From an uncultured Dehalococcoidia bacterium (lineage in GTDB: Bacteria > Chloroflexota > Dehalococcoidia > Lucifugimonadales > GCA-2712585), in contig CAJXDJ010000037.1 in the NCBI GenBank assembly GCA_913052045.1, positions 1 through 7,949 on the forward strand: a stretch of DNA of 7,949 nucleotides, written 5' to 3'. Below are positions 1 to 6,167 of this stretch, one piece after another; the stretch's first letter is position 1; each line of letters starts with the position of its first letter. The position numbers were made by a program, and so were the translations under genes. The notes below the pieces were generated by a model. It saw nothing but the letters and a program-made list of their open reading frames with translations, did no database searches and was not told where the DNA came from.

Positions 1-233
1 GAAGATACGGAGATGGGGGGTTCGCAATCATGCGGTTAGTAGCAATGACAGGAAACTTTATATCATCGAGAGAAGCAGATGACGTAAAGACTTTTTTTAA
101 CAATAATCCTACCCCATCGGCTGCCAGAACCGTAAAGCAATCAATAGAACGAATAAACCTGAATGTCGCATGGCTCGATCGGTATGACAATGATCTCCAG
201 CGTTGGTTTTCAAAATATCCTAATAGAGCATAA
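1..233 (+). CDS. M1-family aminopeptidase, C-terminal end only (5' truncated by window)
   Basis: Only the last 76 residues are present. The frame is open from the first base of the window and ends at TAA (231-233), so the ATG at 30 is an internal methionine, not a start. The segment resembles the C-terminal helical (ERAP1_C-like) domain of puromycin-sensitive-type M1 zinc aminopeptidases. The best evidence is the stretch with FFNNNPTPSAARTVKQSIER followed by INLNVAWLDRYDNDLQRWF, which matches the family pattern of 'F..(H/N)PxPSAxRTxxQ..E.I..NaaWL.RD...' at the extreme C-terminus. The catalytic HExxH and GAMEN motifs would lie upstream, outside the window, so activity cannot be judged. It would remove N-terminal residues from peptides, probably in the cytoplasm. 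It converges tail to tail with the S9 peptidase gene, 57 bases apart. I see no clear hairpin terminator in that gap, only a run of seven T after AAAATA. Confidence 0.85.
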   Translation, partial: RYGDGGFAIMRLVAMTGNFISSREADDVKTFFNNNPTPSAARTVKQSIERINLNVAWLDRYDNDLQRWFSKYPNRA

Positions 234-290
234 ACCAAGGAAACATCGTCCGTCTTACTCCATATCTTTAGGAAAATATTTTTTTGTGAC

Positions 291-2192
291 TTAGGACCCC
301 ATAAACTTTCTCCAATGGGCTTCCATCCGCCTCATTGAATCTGCTACGGTCTCAGGTCTCCAATGATACCACCCATGGGATTCGCAATTATATTGAATGT
401 ACTCCATATACAAACCTTGTTTCTTGGCTTCCCTAAAAAGATCGTCCGCCATACTGATTCGAACACCATCTCTATCTCCCCATTGAACCTGTAGTGGGGT
501 TTTCACTTTATCTAGGTTGTAGAATATAGATCGCCCTCTCCAGTGCTCCGGCGCCATATCTGGTCCGCCTCTATCGCCAGCCACAACATCACCATGAACC
601 GGCATGCTGGACCCGCTTTTCATACGGTATGAATGAATAAGATCAGTTGATCCATAGAAAGCTACAGCGGCCTTTAATAGATATGGATACCTATGACACA
701 TAGAAAATGTAAAGAATCCTCCAGTACTTCCGCCTTGCATAAAAACATTTTTTTCGTCTATTATCCCTTTTTCGGCTAATGTAAATGCAGCATAAGCAAA
801 GTCATCTATATCCCCTCCTCCCCAGTCGCCATAGTTAAGAAATTCATATCTCTTTCCCAGCCCTCCACTTCCTCGCACTTGAGGAGCAACTACCGAATAC
901 CCTTTATATAGCCAATACTGTATATAGGGATAAAACCCCTTTACATGAAACCCTTTGGTGTTCGCTCTCGCATAGATTACCAAAGGTGTAGTATTGTTCC
1001 CAGCATTGTTTGGCCGATATAACCACGCCGGAATCTCTAGGCCATCCTTGCTTCTATAACTTATCAACTTGGGCTCGACAAAAGAGAATCCCTTTAATCC
1101 TTCTGGCATATGATCAGTAATCTGAGTCTCCACTCCTCCAGCGGCGGAGATAACCCACAGATCACTGATCCTGTCATGATTCATAAATGTGTAAACAATT
1201 CTTTTATTATCTGGTGTCCATCGTATTGTTCCGCGAGCCTGATAAGCGTCTATGCCACCATGAACACCATCTCCATTGGTAATCTGAATCGAATCGCCTG
1301 ATCCAGTAGCCCGTATTTTCATCAGTTGGAAATTCCAACCACAGTTTGCTACATAAGCAATCCACTGACCATCGGGCGACCAACGGGGATTATACTCATC
1401 GAATTTACTTTCTGTTAGCATTCTCGTCTGACTTGTCCGGACATCAATAATCCCTATGTTTCGCCATCCTGTCCTATCTGAGGTAAAAACCAGTTTTCTG
1501 CTGTCTGGCGACCACCTGGGGCGATAGTCGTAATATTCATATGTGTTGGGAGTAACATTGCGATCCTCGCCGCCATTGATCGACGTTACATAGACATCCA
1601 TCCGCTTAAAGTCAGCGTAGCCGCTTCTATCTGACATAAATGCTACCCATAAGCCATTGGGGGAAACGTCTACATCCGTGCTATTAAAGGTATCATCGGT
1701 AAGATATTGAATCTTAATCTTCCCATCTGGGACTTTAGTCGGAATTTTAGCGATTTGCATGAATCCATTAGGGCCCGGTCGAGCGAAAACTAAATGTTTG
1801 CCATCCGGCGTCCAATGAACCTGTTCATGTCCTCGCCCAGGGCCATTCCCATAGGTTAGATTAATTGGGGCTTCGCTCCCATCTCCTCTAACTTTGAACG
1901 CTTCTCCTCGAGCAAAATAGGCAAGCCACTCGCCATCAGGTGACCACTTGGGATATATACATTCCTCCGGGTACATCGCGACTAAGCGTCGCACATCTGT
2001 CCCATCGATTGAGCATACATACAGATCATATCCCCCTTGCTTTGCTGACACATAAGCTAAGCTTCGACCATCCGGCGAAATATCGAAGTATTCTACCTTT
2101 GCATTAGTCAAAGCCAGAAGGTCAGGCAGCTTTTCTTCTAACAAACTTGGTTCTTCTATAAAAGTAGCACTCCTATTCATATGAGCGGGCAT
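291..2192 (-). CDS. S9-family (prolyl oligopeptidase-type) serine peptidase with N-terminal seven-bladed propeller
   Basis: The product is 633 residues from the chosen start. Residues about 30-370 hold seven beta-propeller repeats of the PD40/TolB type, each marked by an (S/T)P(D/N)(G/S/N) turn: about 39, 84, 128, 177, 228, 272 and 326. From about 376 an alpha/beta hydrolase domain begins with YRSKDGLEIPAWLYRP. The nucleophile is Ser489 in GGSTGG, the acid is Asp575 in WGDRD, and the base is His606 in CESHGW. A DWGGGDIDD motif typical of the family is also present. No signal peptide is visible, so a cytoplasmic oligopeptidase or dipeptidyl/acylaminoacyl peptidase is likely; the exact specificity cannot be read. 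An in-frame ATG at 2246 would lengthen the protein by 18 residues and overlap the amidase gene, but only the ATG at 2192 has a strong ribosome binding site. Oddity: the HGGP oxyanion-region motif usual after the hydrolase domain's first strand is replaced by RANT (409-412). It is the second gene of an amidase-peptidase pair. Confidence 0.95.
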   Translation of the reverse strand: MPAHMNRSATFIEEPSLLEEKLPDLLALTNAKVEYFDISPDGRSLAYVSAKQGGYDLYVCSIDGTDVRRLVAMYPEECIYPKWSPDGEWLAYFARGEAFKVRGDGSEAPINLTYGNGPGRGHEQVHWTPDGKHLVFARPGPNGFMQIAKIPTKVPDGKIKIQYLTDDTFNSTDVDVSPNGLWVAFMSDRSGYADFKRMDVYVTSINGGEDRNVTPNTYEYYDYRPRWSPDSRKLVFTSDRTGWRNIGIIDVRTSQTRMLTESKFDEYNPRWSPDGQWIAYVANCGWNFQLMKIRATGSGDSIQITNGDGVHGGIDAYQARGTIRWTPDNKRIVYTFMNHDRISDLWVISAAGGVETQITDHMPEGLKGFSFVEPKLISYRSKDGLEIPAWLYRPNNAGNNTTPLVIYARANTKGFHVKGFYPYIQYWLYKGYSVVAPQVRGSGGLGKRYEFLNYGDWGGGDIDDFAYAAFTLAEKGIIDEKNVFMQGGSTGGFFTFSMCHRYPYLLKAAVAFYGSTDLIHSYRMKSGSSMPVHGDVVAGDRGGPDMAPEHWRGRSIFYNLDKVKTPLQVQWGDRDGVRISMADDLFREAKKQGLYMEYIQYNCESHGWYHWRPETVADSMRRMEAHWRKFMGS

Positions 2193-2198
2193 AGTAAC

Positions 2199-2205
2199 AT
2201 CTCCT
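2199..2205 (-). promoter_or_regulatory. Ribosome binding site that decides the S9 peptidase start
   Basis: On the minus strand AGGAGAT lies with its GGAG 8 nt before the ATG at 2192. The alternative ATG at 2246 is preceded only by GAAG-type sequence and would place the start inside the amidase gene. The site lies in the 23-nt gap between amidase stop and peptidase start, as expected for a translated downstream gene in an operon. Confidence 0.75.
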
Positions 2206-2215
2206 ATATCATGGT

Positions 2216-3679
2216 TTACGATGCCATGGGTCGCAAATGTGCCCATGGATAAGCTTCTTCAAAAGCTAGAGACGCATTTATGATTGTCAACTCGTCGAGT
2301 TTGCGCCCTACTATATGCAACCCAACAGGCAAATTATCTATAGTGAAACCACAGGGGATACTCGCTGAAGGATTTCCTGTCATGTTGAATGGATAAAGCA
2401 TCGAATAGAATCCAGACATTTTAGGAACCTTTACACCATCTATAACTTCCGGCCGATATCCACATGGAAACGGTGCGACAGCAAGTGTGGGAGTAATGAG
2501 TAAATCATATCTGGAAAAACTTTCTCTAACATACTTTCGGAGTCTCTCCATCCTTGCAAGGGCTAATGCATAGACTTCAGCAGAGGTATTTTTGCCCGTA
2601 ACAATGGCTTGCTTCACATACGAAACCATCTCTTCTCCGTGTTCCGCCAGCAAATATCCATAATTTATATAGTCTTGGGTGGCTGTAAGGGTCCCAAAGG
2701 TCTCGCTCACTTCTTCTATATCTATAATAAACCCTGAATCTTCTACAGTTGCCCCTAGTGTCTCGAATCTCTGTACAGCTTTTTCGCAGATAACTGCTAC
2801 ATCTTTTTCAACAGGTATTGATCCTAAATTTGGACTCCAACCTATCCGAAGCCCTTTGATTGAACCGCTAATATCAGCTAGAAATCCTTCTGCTGGCTCT
2901 GGCAATGATCCTTTACCAGTAGCTTCAATATGTGGCCCGGACATAACCCGCAAATATAATGCCGCGTCGGAAACTGTCCGACTCAACGGTCCGTCTTGAG
3001 AAAACCATACCGGGTTAGAGCTAATTAAACCCGTATTACGCCTTGGCACCCGTCCCATAGTCCCCATAATGCCAAAAACACCGCAGAAGGACGCGGGCAC
3101 TCTAATCGAACCACCTCCGTCAGTCCCATGAGATATTGGATTCATCCCCGCTGCGACAGATACTGCTGCTCCTCCGCTCGAAGCTCCACTAACCATTTCT
3201 GGATTCCAGGGATTACGACAAAAGTCGGCCAAACGATTCTCAGTGACACCGCCCCCATGCCCAAACTCTGGTGTATTTGTTTTCCCAAGGATTATAGCTC
3301 CAGCATTCCTGATTCGGTCGACCAGAAAATCATCCTTCGATGGCACTCGATTTCGGAAAATATGAGAGCCTTTCGTAGTACGTATACCCTCTGTTTCAAG
3401 GAGGTCCTTGATTGATGTGGGTACTCCATGAAGTGGCCCAAGCGTTTCTTTCTTAATAACATCTTCTTCGGCTCTCTTGGCATCCTGTAGCGCCCTATCG
3501 GCCGCAACCGTGAGAAAGGCATTTAGTTTTGGATTTAGCCTATCAACTCTCCGTAAAGCCTTTTCAGTAACCTCAACCGGCGATATCTGCTTGGTCGCTA
3601 TCAACTCTCTAAGTTTAATCGCTGGCGTAAAAGCCAGTTCACGATCATCCAAAATGCCACTCCATTCCTTTAATTTCAC
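2216..3679 (-). CDS. Amidase-signature family amidase
   Basis: This 487-residue protein has the length and full motif set of the amidase signature family (GatA, FAAH and bacterial aliphatic/aryl amidases). The Ser-cisSer-Lys triad is visible: Lys91 in GVPTSIKDL, the cis-Ser at 167 in SGASSGGAA, and the nucleophile Ser191 in GTDGGGSIRVPASFCG. The C-terminal part has the usual PFNMTGNPSASIPCGF and LPVGLHIVGR segments. It hydrolyses a carboxamide to an acid and ammonia; the substrate cannot be told. No gatB or gatC is adjacent, which argues against the tRNA amidotransferase subunit. No signal peptide is seen. The start is uncertain: the longest frame begins with GTG at 3679, which lacks a well-spaced Shine-Dalgarno. 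A TTG at 3652 (residue 10) has GGAG 7 nt upstream (3660-3663) and would give a protein starting just before DDRELAFTPA, as relatives commonly do. It is followed after 23 nt by the S9 peptidase gene, so the two are probably co-transcribed. Confidence 0.95.
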   Translation of the reverse strand: MKLKEWSGILDDRELAFTPAIKLRELIATKQISPVEVTEKALRRVDRLNPKLNAFLTVAADRALQDAKRAEEDVIKKETLGPLHGVPTSIKDLLETEGIRTTKGSHIFRNRVPSKDDFLVDRIRNAGAIILGKTNTPEFGHGGGVTENRLADFCRNPWNPEMVSGASSGGAAVSVAAGMNPISHGTDGGGSIRVPASFCGVFGIMGTMGRVPRRNTGLISSNPVWFSQDGPLSRTVSDAALYLRVMSGPHIEATGKGSLPEPAEGFLADISGSIKGLRIGWSPNLGSIPVEKDVAVICEKAVQRFETLGATVEDSGFIIDIEEVSETFGTLTATQDYINYGYLLAEHGEEMVSYVKQAIVTGKNTSAEVYALALARMERLRKYVRESFSRYDLLITPTLAVAPFPCGYRPEVIDGVKVPKMSGFYSMLYPFNMTGNPSASIPCGFTIDNLPVGLHIVGRKLDELTIINASLAFEEAYPWAHLRPMAS

Positions 3680-3703
3680 CTGGAGAATACCACAGTCCTC
3701 CAG
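3680..3703 (-). repeat. Inverted repeat abutting the amidase GTG
   Basis: CTGGAG (3698-3703 on the minus strand) and CTCCAG (3685-3680) form a 6-bp stem with a 12-nt loop. The second arm touches the GTG at 3679. The first arm plus the next base gives GGAGG, the strongest Shine-Dalgarno-like sequence here, but 17 nt from the GTG. If the stem forms in mRNA it would hide GGAGG and hinder the GTG, which would favour the TTG start at 3652. The stem is short, so chance remains possible. Confidence 0.3.
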
Positions 3704-3830
3704 CTAGCTCTACCACGAACAAAATGACAAACTCGACTGAAGATCTCGCAACAATATACATCTCAAGGTAAAATCATACTCATGCTTACCATATTTTATT
3801 CAGCATTGGTTCACGCGTCTTAGACGATCT
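3704..3830. other. Divergent intergenic region between amidase and uppP-like gene
   Basis: This gap must carry the promoters of two divergent genes, the amidase on the minus strand and the UppP-like gene on the plus strand. I could not find a convincing -35/-10 pair for either. On the plus strand TAAAAT occurs at about 3769-3774 but lacks a matching -35. A 13-codon frame starts at ATG 3782 and stops at 3823, seven bases before the UppP-like ATG. It has no evident ribosome binding site and is probably fortuitous, though an upstream leader cannot be excluded. Confidence 0.3.
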
Positions 3831-4613
3831 ATGTATTTCATATTCTTAGGTTTGCTTCAGGGAATATTCGAATGGCTGCCCATCAGCTCTGAGGGCATTG
3901 TATCAACAGTTTATGGGATTTCTTCTGATGTTACTCTAGAGCAAAGCATCGCTTTCGCCATCTGGCTGCACATTGGGACTTCTTTTTCTGTCTTAATCGT
4001 TTTTAGACAACGTTTTTATCTTATGGTCAAAGAAATTCTCTCGAACCCATTACAACCGTCTCCTACATTATCTTTTCTACTGATCGCTACTGTTGTTGGA
4101 TCTATCGTTGGAATTTCATTTATCAAGACTTTAGGACAATTCTCATCAATACAAGGGTCAGGCATAATGGGGGCTACCGGAATCCTTATGCTCCTCAGTG
4201 GACTCAGCCAAGCTAAACAACCCCTCCGTGGATTTAGATCTAAGGATGATCTTAAGCTAAAGGACTCAGTTATTACGGGAATAATTCAAGGCATCTCAGT
4301 TCTCCCAGGCATAAGTCGTTCAGGAATGACGATGTCCGTCCTTTTACATCGGAAATTCGATAAACACGAGGCATTTCTACTTAATTTCTTACTTACGATC
4401 CCATTAAGTCTAATTGGCGCTCTCTATGTCGGAATTACCCAAGAGTTCCTCTGGTCTAATGAAGCTTTAATAGCAGCGGTATCATCCTGCTTAGTCGGAA
4501 TCGTTTCTATCCACGCACTAATTGAGCTAGCGAATAGGCTTAACTTTGCTTTGATAACTATCTTACTGGCTTTTTTAATGATTAGTGCTGCGATCTTACA
4601 ATTGGTCTTCTAA
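3831..4613 (+). CDS. uppP: UppP/BacA-like undecaprenyl-diphosphate phosphatase, divergent
   Basis: The product is a 260-residue, strongly hydrophobic membrane protein, close to the usual 260-280 of the family. Both family signatures are present. The first, LGLLQGIFEWLPISSEG (residues 6-22), holds the Q/E-xxx-E pair as Q10 and E14. The second, LPGISRSG (158-165), holds the conserved Arg163. The internal duplication typical of UppP is visible, with LLQGIFEWLPISSEG echoed by IIQGISVLPGISRSG. The family removes a phosphate from undecaprenyl pyrophosphate so the lipid carrier can be reused for cell wall or glycan assembly, and can confer bacitracin resistance. Oddity: the usual (S/T)GH after the first motif is EGI here, so the conserved histidine is Ile23. 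This places it in a divergent clade, perhaps with another polyprenyl or lipid diphosphate substrate. There is no clear Shine-Dalgarno before the ATG, so the start is supported mainly by motif position and may be leaderless or weakly translated. Confidence 0.88.
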   Translation: MYFIFLGLLQGIFEWLPISSEGIVSTVYGISSDVTLEQSIAFAIWLHIGTSFSVLIVFRQRFYLMVKEILSNPLQPSPTLSFLLIATVVGSIVGISFIKTLGQFSSIQGSGIMGATGILMLLSGLSQAKQPLRGFRSKDDLKLKDSVITGIIQGISVLPGISRSGMTMSVLLHRKFDKHEAFLLNFLLTIPLSLIGALYVGITQEFLWSNEALIAAVSSCLVGIVSIHALIELANRLNFALITILLAFLMISAAILQLVF

Positions 4614-4640
4614 TCGGCCAAACTCCTCATCCGTTTAGCT

Positions 4641-4668
4641 TTGTCTAATTAACCAAAGATGTTAAAAT
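4641..4668 (+). promoter_or_regulatory. Sigma-70-type promoter for the lipoprotein gene
   Basis: TTGTCT (4641-4646, four of six matches to TTGACA) is followed after 16 bases by TAAAAT (4663-4668). A TGT immediately before the -10 forms an extended -10 element. Transcription would begin near 4675 and leave a leader of about 65 nt before the GTG at 4741. It lies 27 bases past the UppP-like stop, so the lipoprotein can be expressed independently of that gene. Confidence 0.5.
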
Positions 4669-4727
4669 AGAGAGGTTAAACATTACAATAAAGAGACAAT
4701 AACGTTTTCTTGGAACCCTTTTTTTTG

Positions 4728-4734
4728 TTGGAGG
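4728..4734 (+). promoter_or_regulatory. Ribosome binding site for GTG-started lipoprotein
   Basis: TTGGAGG ends 6 nt before the GTG at 4741. This near-perfect Shine-Dalgarno at ideal spacing supports a non-ATG start that would otherwise be doubtful. Confidence 0.8.
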
Positions 4735-4740
4735 CATAAA

Positions 4741-5031
4741 GTGAGACACGGTTTACTTCTCTTAATTTTGGGGCTTGCATTTTCTACAATAATTGCCTGC
4801 GGCACTCCAACGCCGCGTGGAGAGCCAGCAGAACATGCCAGGATAAAGGCAATGACTGACTGCGCTGAAATACGGGTTGAGTTTAAACATCAAATGGCGT
4901 TGTTTAACACCTGGGCTGTAACCGAATCTACTAAAATTGCCCTTGCATACGGTGACACAGCCAAGAAACACTCAATAGATATCGGATGTGGTGACCCAAG
5001 TCAAAAAGCAGGGCATTTTGGGGGAGGATAA
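4741..5031 (+). CDS. Small probable lipoprotein, unknown function
   Basis: This gene encodes 96 residues from a GTG start with an excellent ribosome binding site. Residues 1-19 look like a type II signal peptide: positively charged MRH, a hydrophobic stretch LLLLILGLAF, then STIIA before Cys20. The lipobox is weak, with Ile rather than Leu at -3, but Ala-Cys at the cleavage point and the following GTPTP linker fit a lipid-anchored exported protein. The mature part is about 77 residues with two further cysteines, Cys41 and Cys83, that could form a disulfide outside the cytoplasm, and it ends in a Gly-rich tail (GHFGGG). I do not recognise a domain in the mature part. It stands between the UppP-like gene and the convergent Yip1-family gene and appears to have its own promoter. 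A simple secreted or membrane-anchored peptide is the alternative if the lipobox is not used. Confidence 0.75.
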   Translation: MRHGLLLLILGLAFSTIIACGTPTPRGEPAEHARIKAMTDCAEIRVEFKHQMALFNTWAVTESTKIALAYGDTAKKHSIDIGCGDPSQKAGHFGGG

Positions 5032-5166
5032 GAGAAATCCTCAATCACCCCTGCTAAGATGGTCCTTTATTTTCTTCGAATCCGACTTCGTGAATAGAAC
5101 TATGTCCGTGTTTGTCTGACAGTTGTTGCATCTAACTAGCGAACCGCGAAGCCAACACGATAAACG

Positions 5167-5184
5167 CAGATCTGATCGTACGAT
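5167..5184. repeat. Two abutting perfect palindromes in convergent intergenic region
   Basis: CAGATCTG (5167-5174) is directly followed by ATCGTACGAT (5175-5184). Each is a perfect inverted repeat. They lie in the 164-base gap between the lipoprotein stop (5031) and the Yip1-family stop (5196), close to the latter. No T-run follows on either strand, so they do not form a classical intrinsic terminator. The rest of the gap shows nothing I can name. Confidence 0.35.
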
Positions 5185-5195
5185 TATCAGGGGTT

Positions 5196-5735
5196 TCAGC
5201 CACCTACAAGGCTGAGGGCAATAACCATGATCATAACGTATGGTATATATGATATTACACCTACGACAACTGCCCGCAGAGTCGAGCTATAATCAAGCGC
5301 CTGCCTAATCGCTATAAATGTAGCCATCAATACCATTAAAGACCCAAATGTGAACAAAAATGGTCCAATCCCTGGAATGAGGCCACCTATCTTTAGAATA
5401 CCCGCTGTTTGAGCGAACCCCAAGGTCCTCGCTAGTTCCCCCCAATTAGCTTCAGTTTCAGCACTGGGAAGCAGTTTCGCCCCTACAATAAAAGTTATCC
5501 AGGCCAATAATGCCCACCCTATGAGGGAAGCTACCACGCCCAATACCATGCCAATGAGACTCCACGAGGTTGCCTCCTGTCCCGTTGCCCCTGTCAAACC
5601 AGTGTAGCCTATACCCGTGGCTAAGGAGACCAACACCACAATGGCCATTGCTTGGCCCGTTGCAGATTTATTGGCTTCCACTTCTTCATATGCATCAGCC
5701 CGCAGCATCGCTGCTCTAATCATGGTTCGAATCAT
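5196..5735 (-). CDS. Yip1-family integral membrane protein
   Basis: The product is 179 residues with about five hydrophobic segments (roughly 28-48, 58-86, 110-128, 130-146 and 154-176) after an amphipathic, charged N-terminus (MIRTMIRAAMLRADAYEEVE). The middle segment, with LPSAETEANWGELARTLGFA, a GLIPGIGP turn and IAIRQALDYSSTLRAV, is the typical signature of bacterial Yip1-domain (PF04893-type) proteins. Yip1 proteins in eukaryotes act in membrane trafficking; the bacterial role is not established, so none is assigned. The start is firm: AAGGAG at 5748-5743 sits 7 nt before the ATG. It is the last gene of the minus-strand membrane protein cluster, 45 bases after the 98-residue gene, and is probably co-transcribed with it. 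Confidence 0.85.
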   Translation of the reverse strand: MIRTMIRAAMLRADAYEEVEANKSATGQAMAIVVLVSLATGIGYTGLTGATGQEATSWSLIGMVLGVVASLIGWALLAWITFIVGAKLLPSAETEANWGELARTLGFAQTAGILKIGGLIPGIGPFLFTFGSLMVLMATFIAIRQALDYSSTLRAVVVGVISYIPYVMIMVIALSLVGG

Positions 5736-5780
5736 AAGCTCTCTCCTTAATACCTATTGCTTAACATCCTACACTATCAA

Positions 5781-6077
5781 TCAAAAAATTAGTGTTACCA
5801 GCCATGTAATTGTTCCGGAAACCAACAAGAGAGATACCACAGTTTGGATAGGAGTCTTGGAATCGAGTGGCTTTGGTTTAACCCCCCCCCATATAGCCCC
5901 GACTACTGCTGCGATCGTACCAACTATCCATCCAGGAACCGGCAGGACCGCACCCCATACCAGCCCACTCAAGCCGAAAAGTATTGCAAACTGCTGTATA
6001 CTCTTTACTTCCATTGAATGCCTAGCTCCGACAGAGTTTCGATTTTCTCCCTCTGGCATATCGGGATCATTAGTCAT
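5781..6077 (-). CDS. Small membrane protein, unknown family
   Basis: The protein is 98 residues from the ATG at 6077. The open frame extends 30 codons further to a TTG at 6167 next to the previous stop codon, but only the ATG at 6077 has a good ribosome binding site. The N-terminal 25 residues are hydrophilic (MTNDPDMPEGENRNSVGARH). They are followed by hydrophobic segments at about 28-45, 47-66 and 78-97, suggesting three membrane helices with a short KPKPLDSKTP loop between the last two. I do not recognise a family. A run of nine G on the coding strand (5890-5882) encodes the Trp63-Gly-Gly-Val turn at the end of helix 2; a one-base change there would destroy helix 3. It lies 45 bases upstream of the Yip1-family gene and 90 bases downstream of the six-helix gene, in the same direction. 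Confidence 0.7.
   Translation of the reverse strand: MTNDPDMPEGENRNSVGARHSMEVKSIQQFAILFGLSGLVWGAVLPVPGWIVGTIAAVVGAIWGGVKPKPLDSKTPIQTVVSLLLVSGTITWLVTLIF
5882..5890 (-). repeat. G9 homopolymer tract inside the 98-residue membrane protein gene
   Basis: Nine consecutive C on the plus strand (nine G on the coding strand) cover codons 63-66 of the small membrane protein. The reading frame is intact at this length. Such tracts are prone to slippage during replication and to sequencing length errors. Confidence 0.9.
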
Positions 6078-6082
6078 ACCAA

Positions 6083-6089
6083 CTCCTTT
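6083..6089 (-). promoter_or_regulatory. Ribosome binding site deciding the start of the 98-residue protein
   Basis: AAAGGAG ends 5 nt before the ATG at 6077. Neither the in-frame ATG at 6110 nor the TTG at 6167 has a comparable sequence, so the shorter protein is preferred. Confidence 0.7.
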
Positions 6090-6167
6090 CGATCCAACCC
6101 TTATCTCCATATTACCAACAAATTGATTCACTTGCTCACCCTGATGATACGGAAAACTCGAAGCCAA

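Noticed and set aside
234..290. Possible terminator between the convergent M1 and S9 genes
   Set aside because: There is a run of seven T but no GC-rich stem in front of it on either strand that would make an intrinsic terminator.
1110..1301. Plus-strand open frame of 63 codons
   Set aside because: It is antisense to the propeller domain of the S9 peptidase, with no supporting signal.
2193..2246. Longer S9 peptidase start at 2246 overlapping the amidase gene by 31 bases
   Set aside because: The ATG at 2192 has AGGAGAT at good spacing, while the one at 2246 does not; the extra 18 residues look unlike a conserved N-terminus.
2679..3415. Two plus-strand open frames (2679-2999 and 3128-3415)
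   Set aside because: Both are antisense to conserved amidase sequence and lack start signals.
3292..3522. Minus-strand open frame of 76 codons in another frame
   Set aside because: It lies wholly inside the amidase gene over its catalytic lysine region and is a shadow frame.
5617..6126. Plus-strand open frame of 169 codons
   Set aside because: It lies antisense across two minus-strand membrane protein genes with good ribosome binding sites and has no recognisable domain or start signal.
6078..6167. TTG start at 6167 extending the 98-residue protein by 30 codons
   Set aside because: The TTG abuts the previous stop codon and lacks a ribosome binding site; the ATG at 6077 has AAAGGAG 5 nt upstream.
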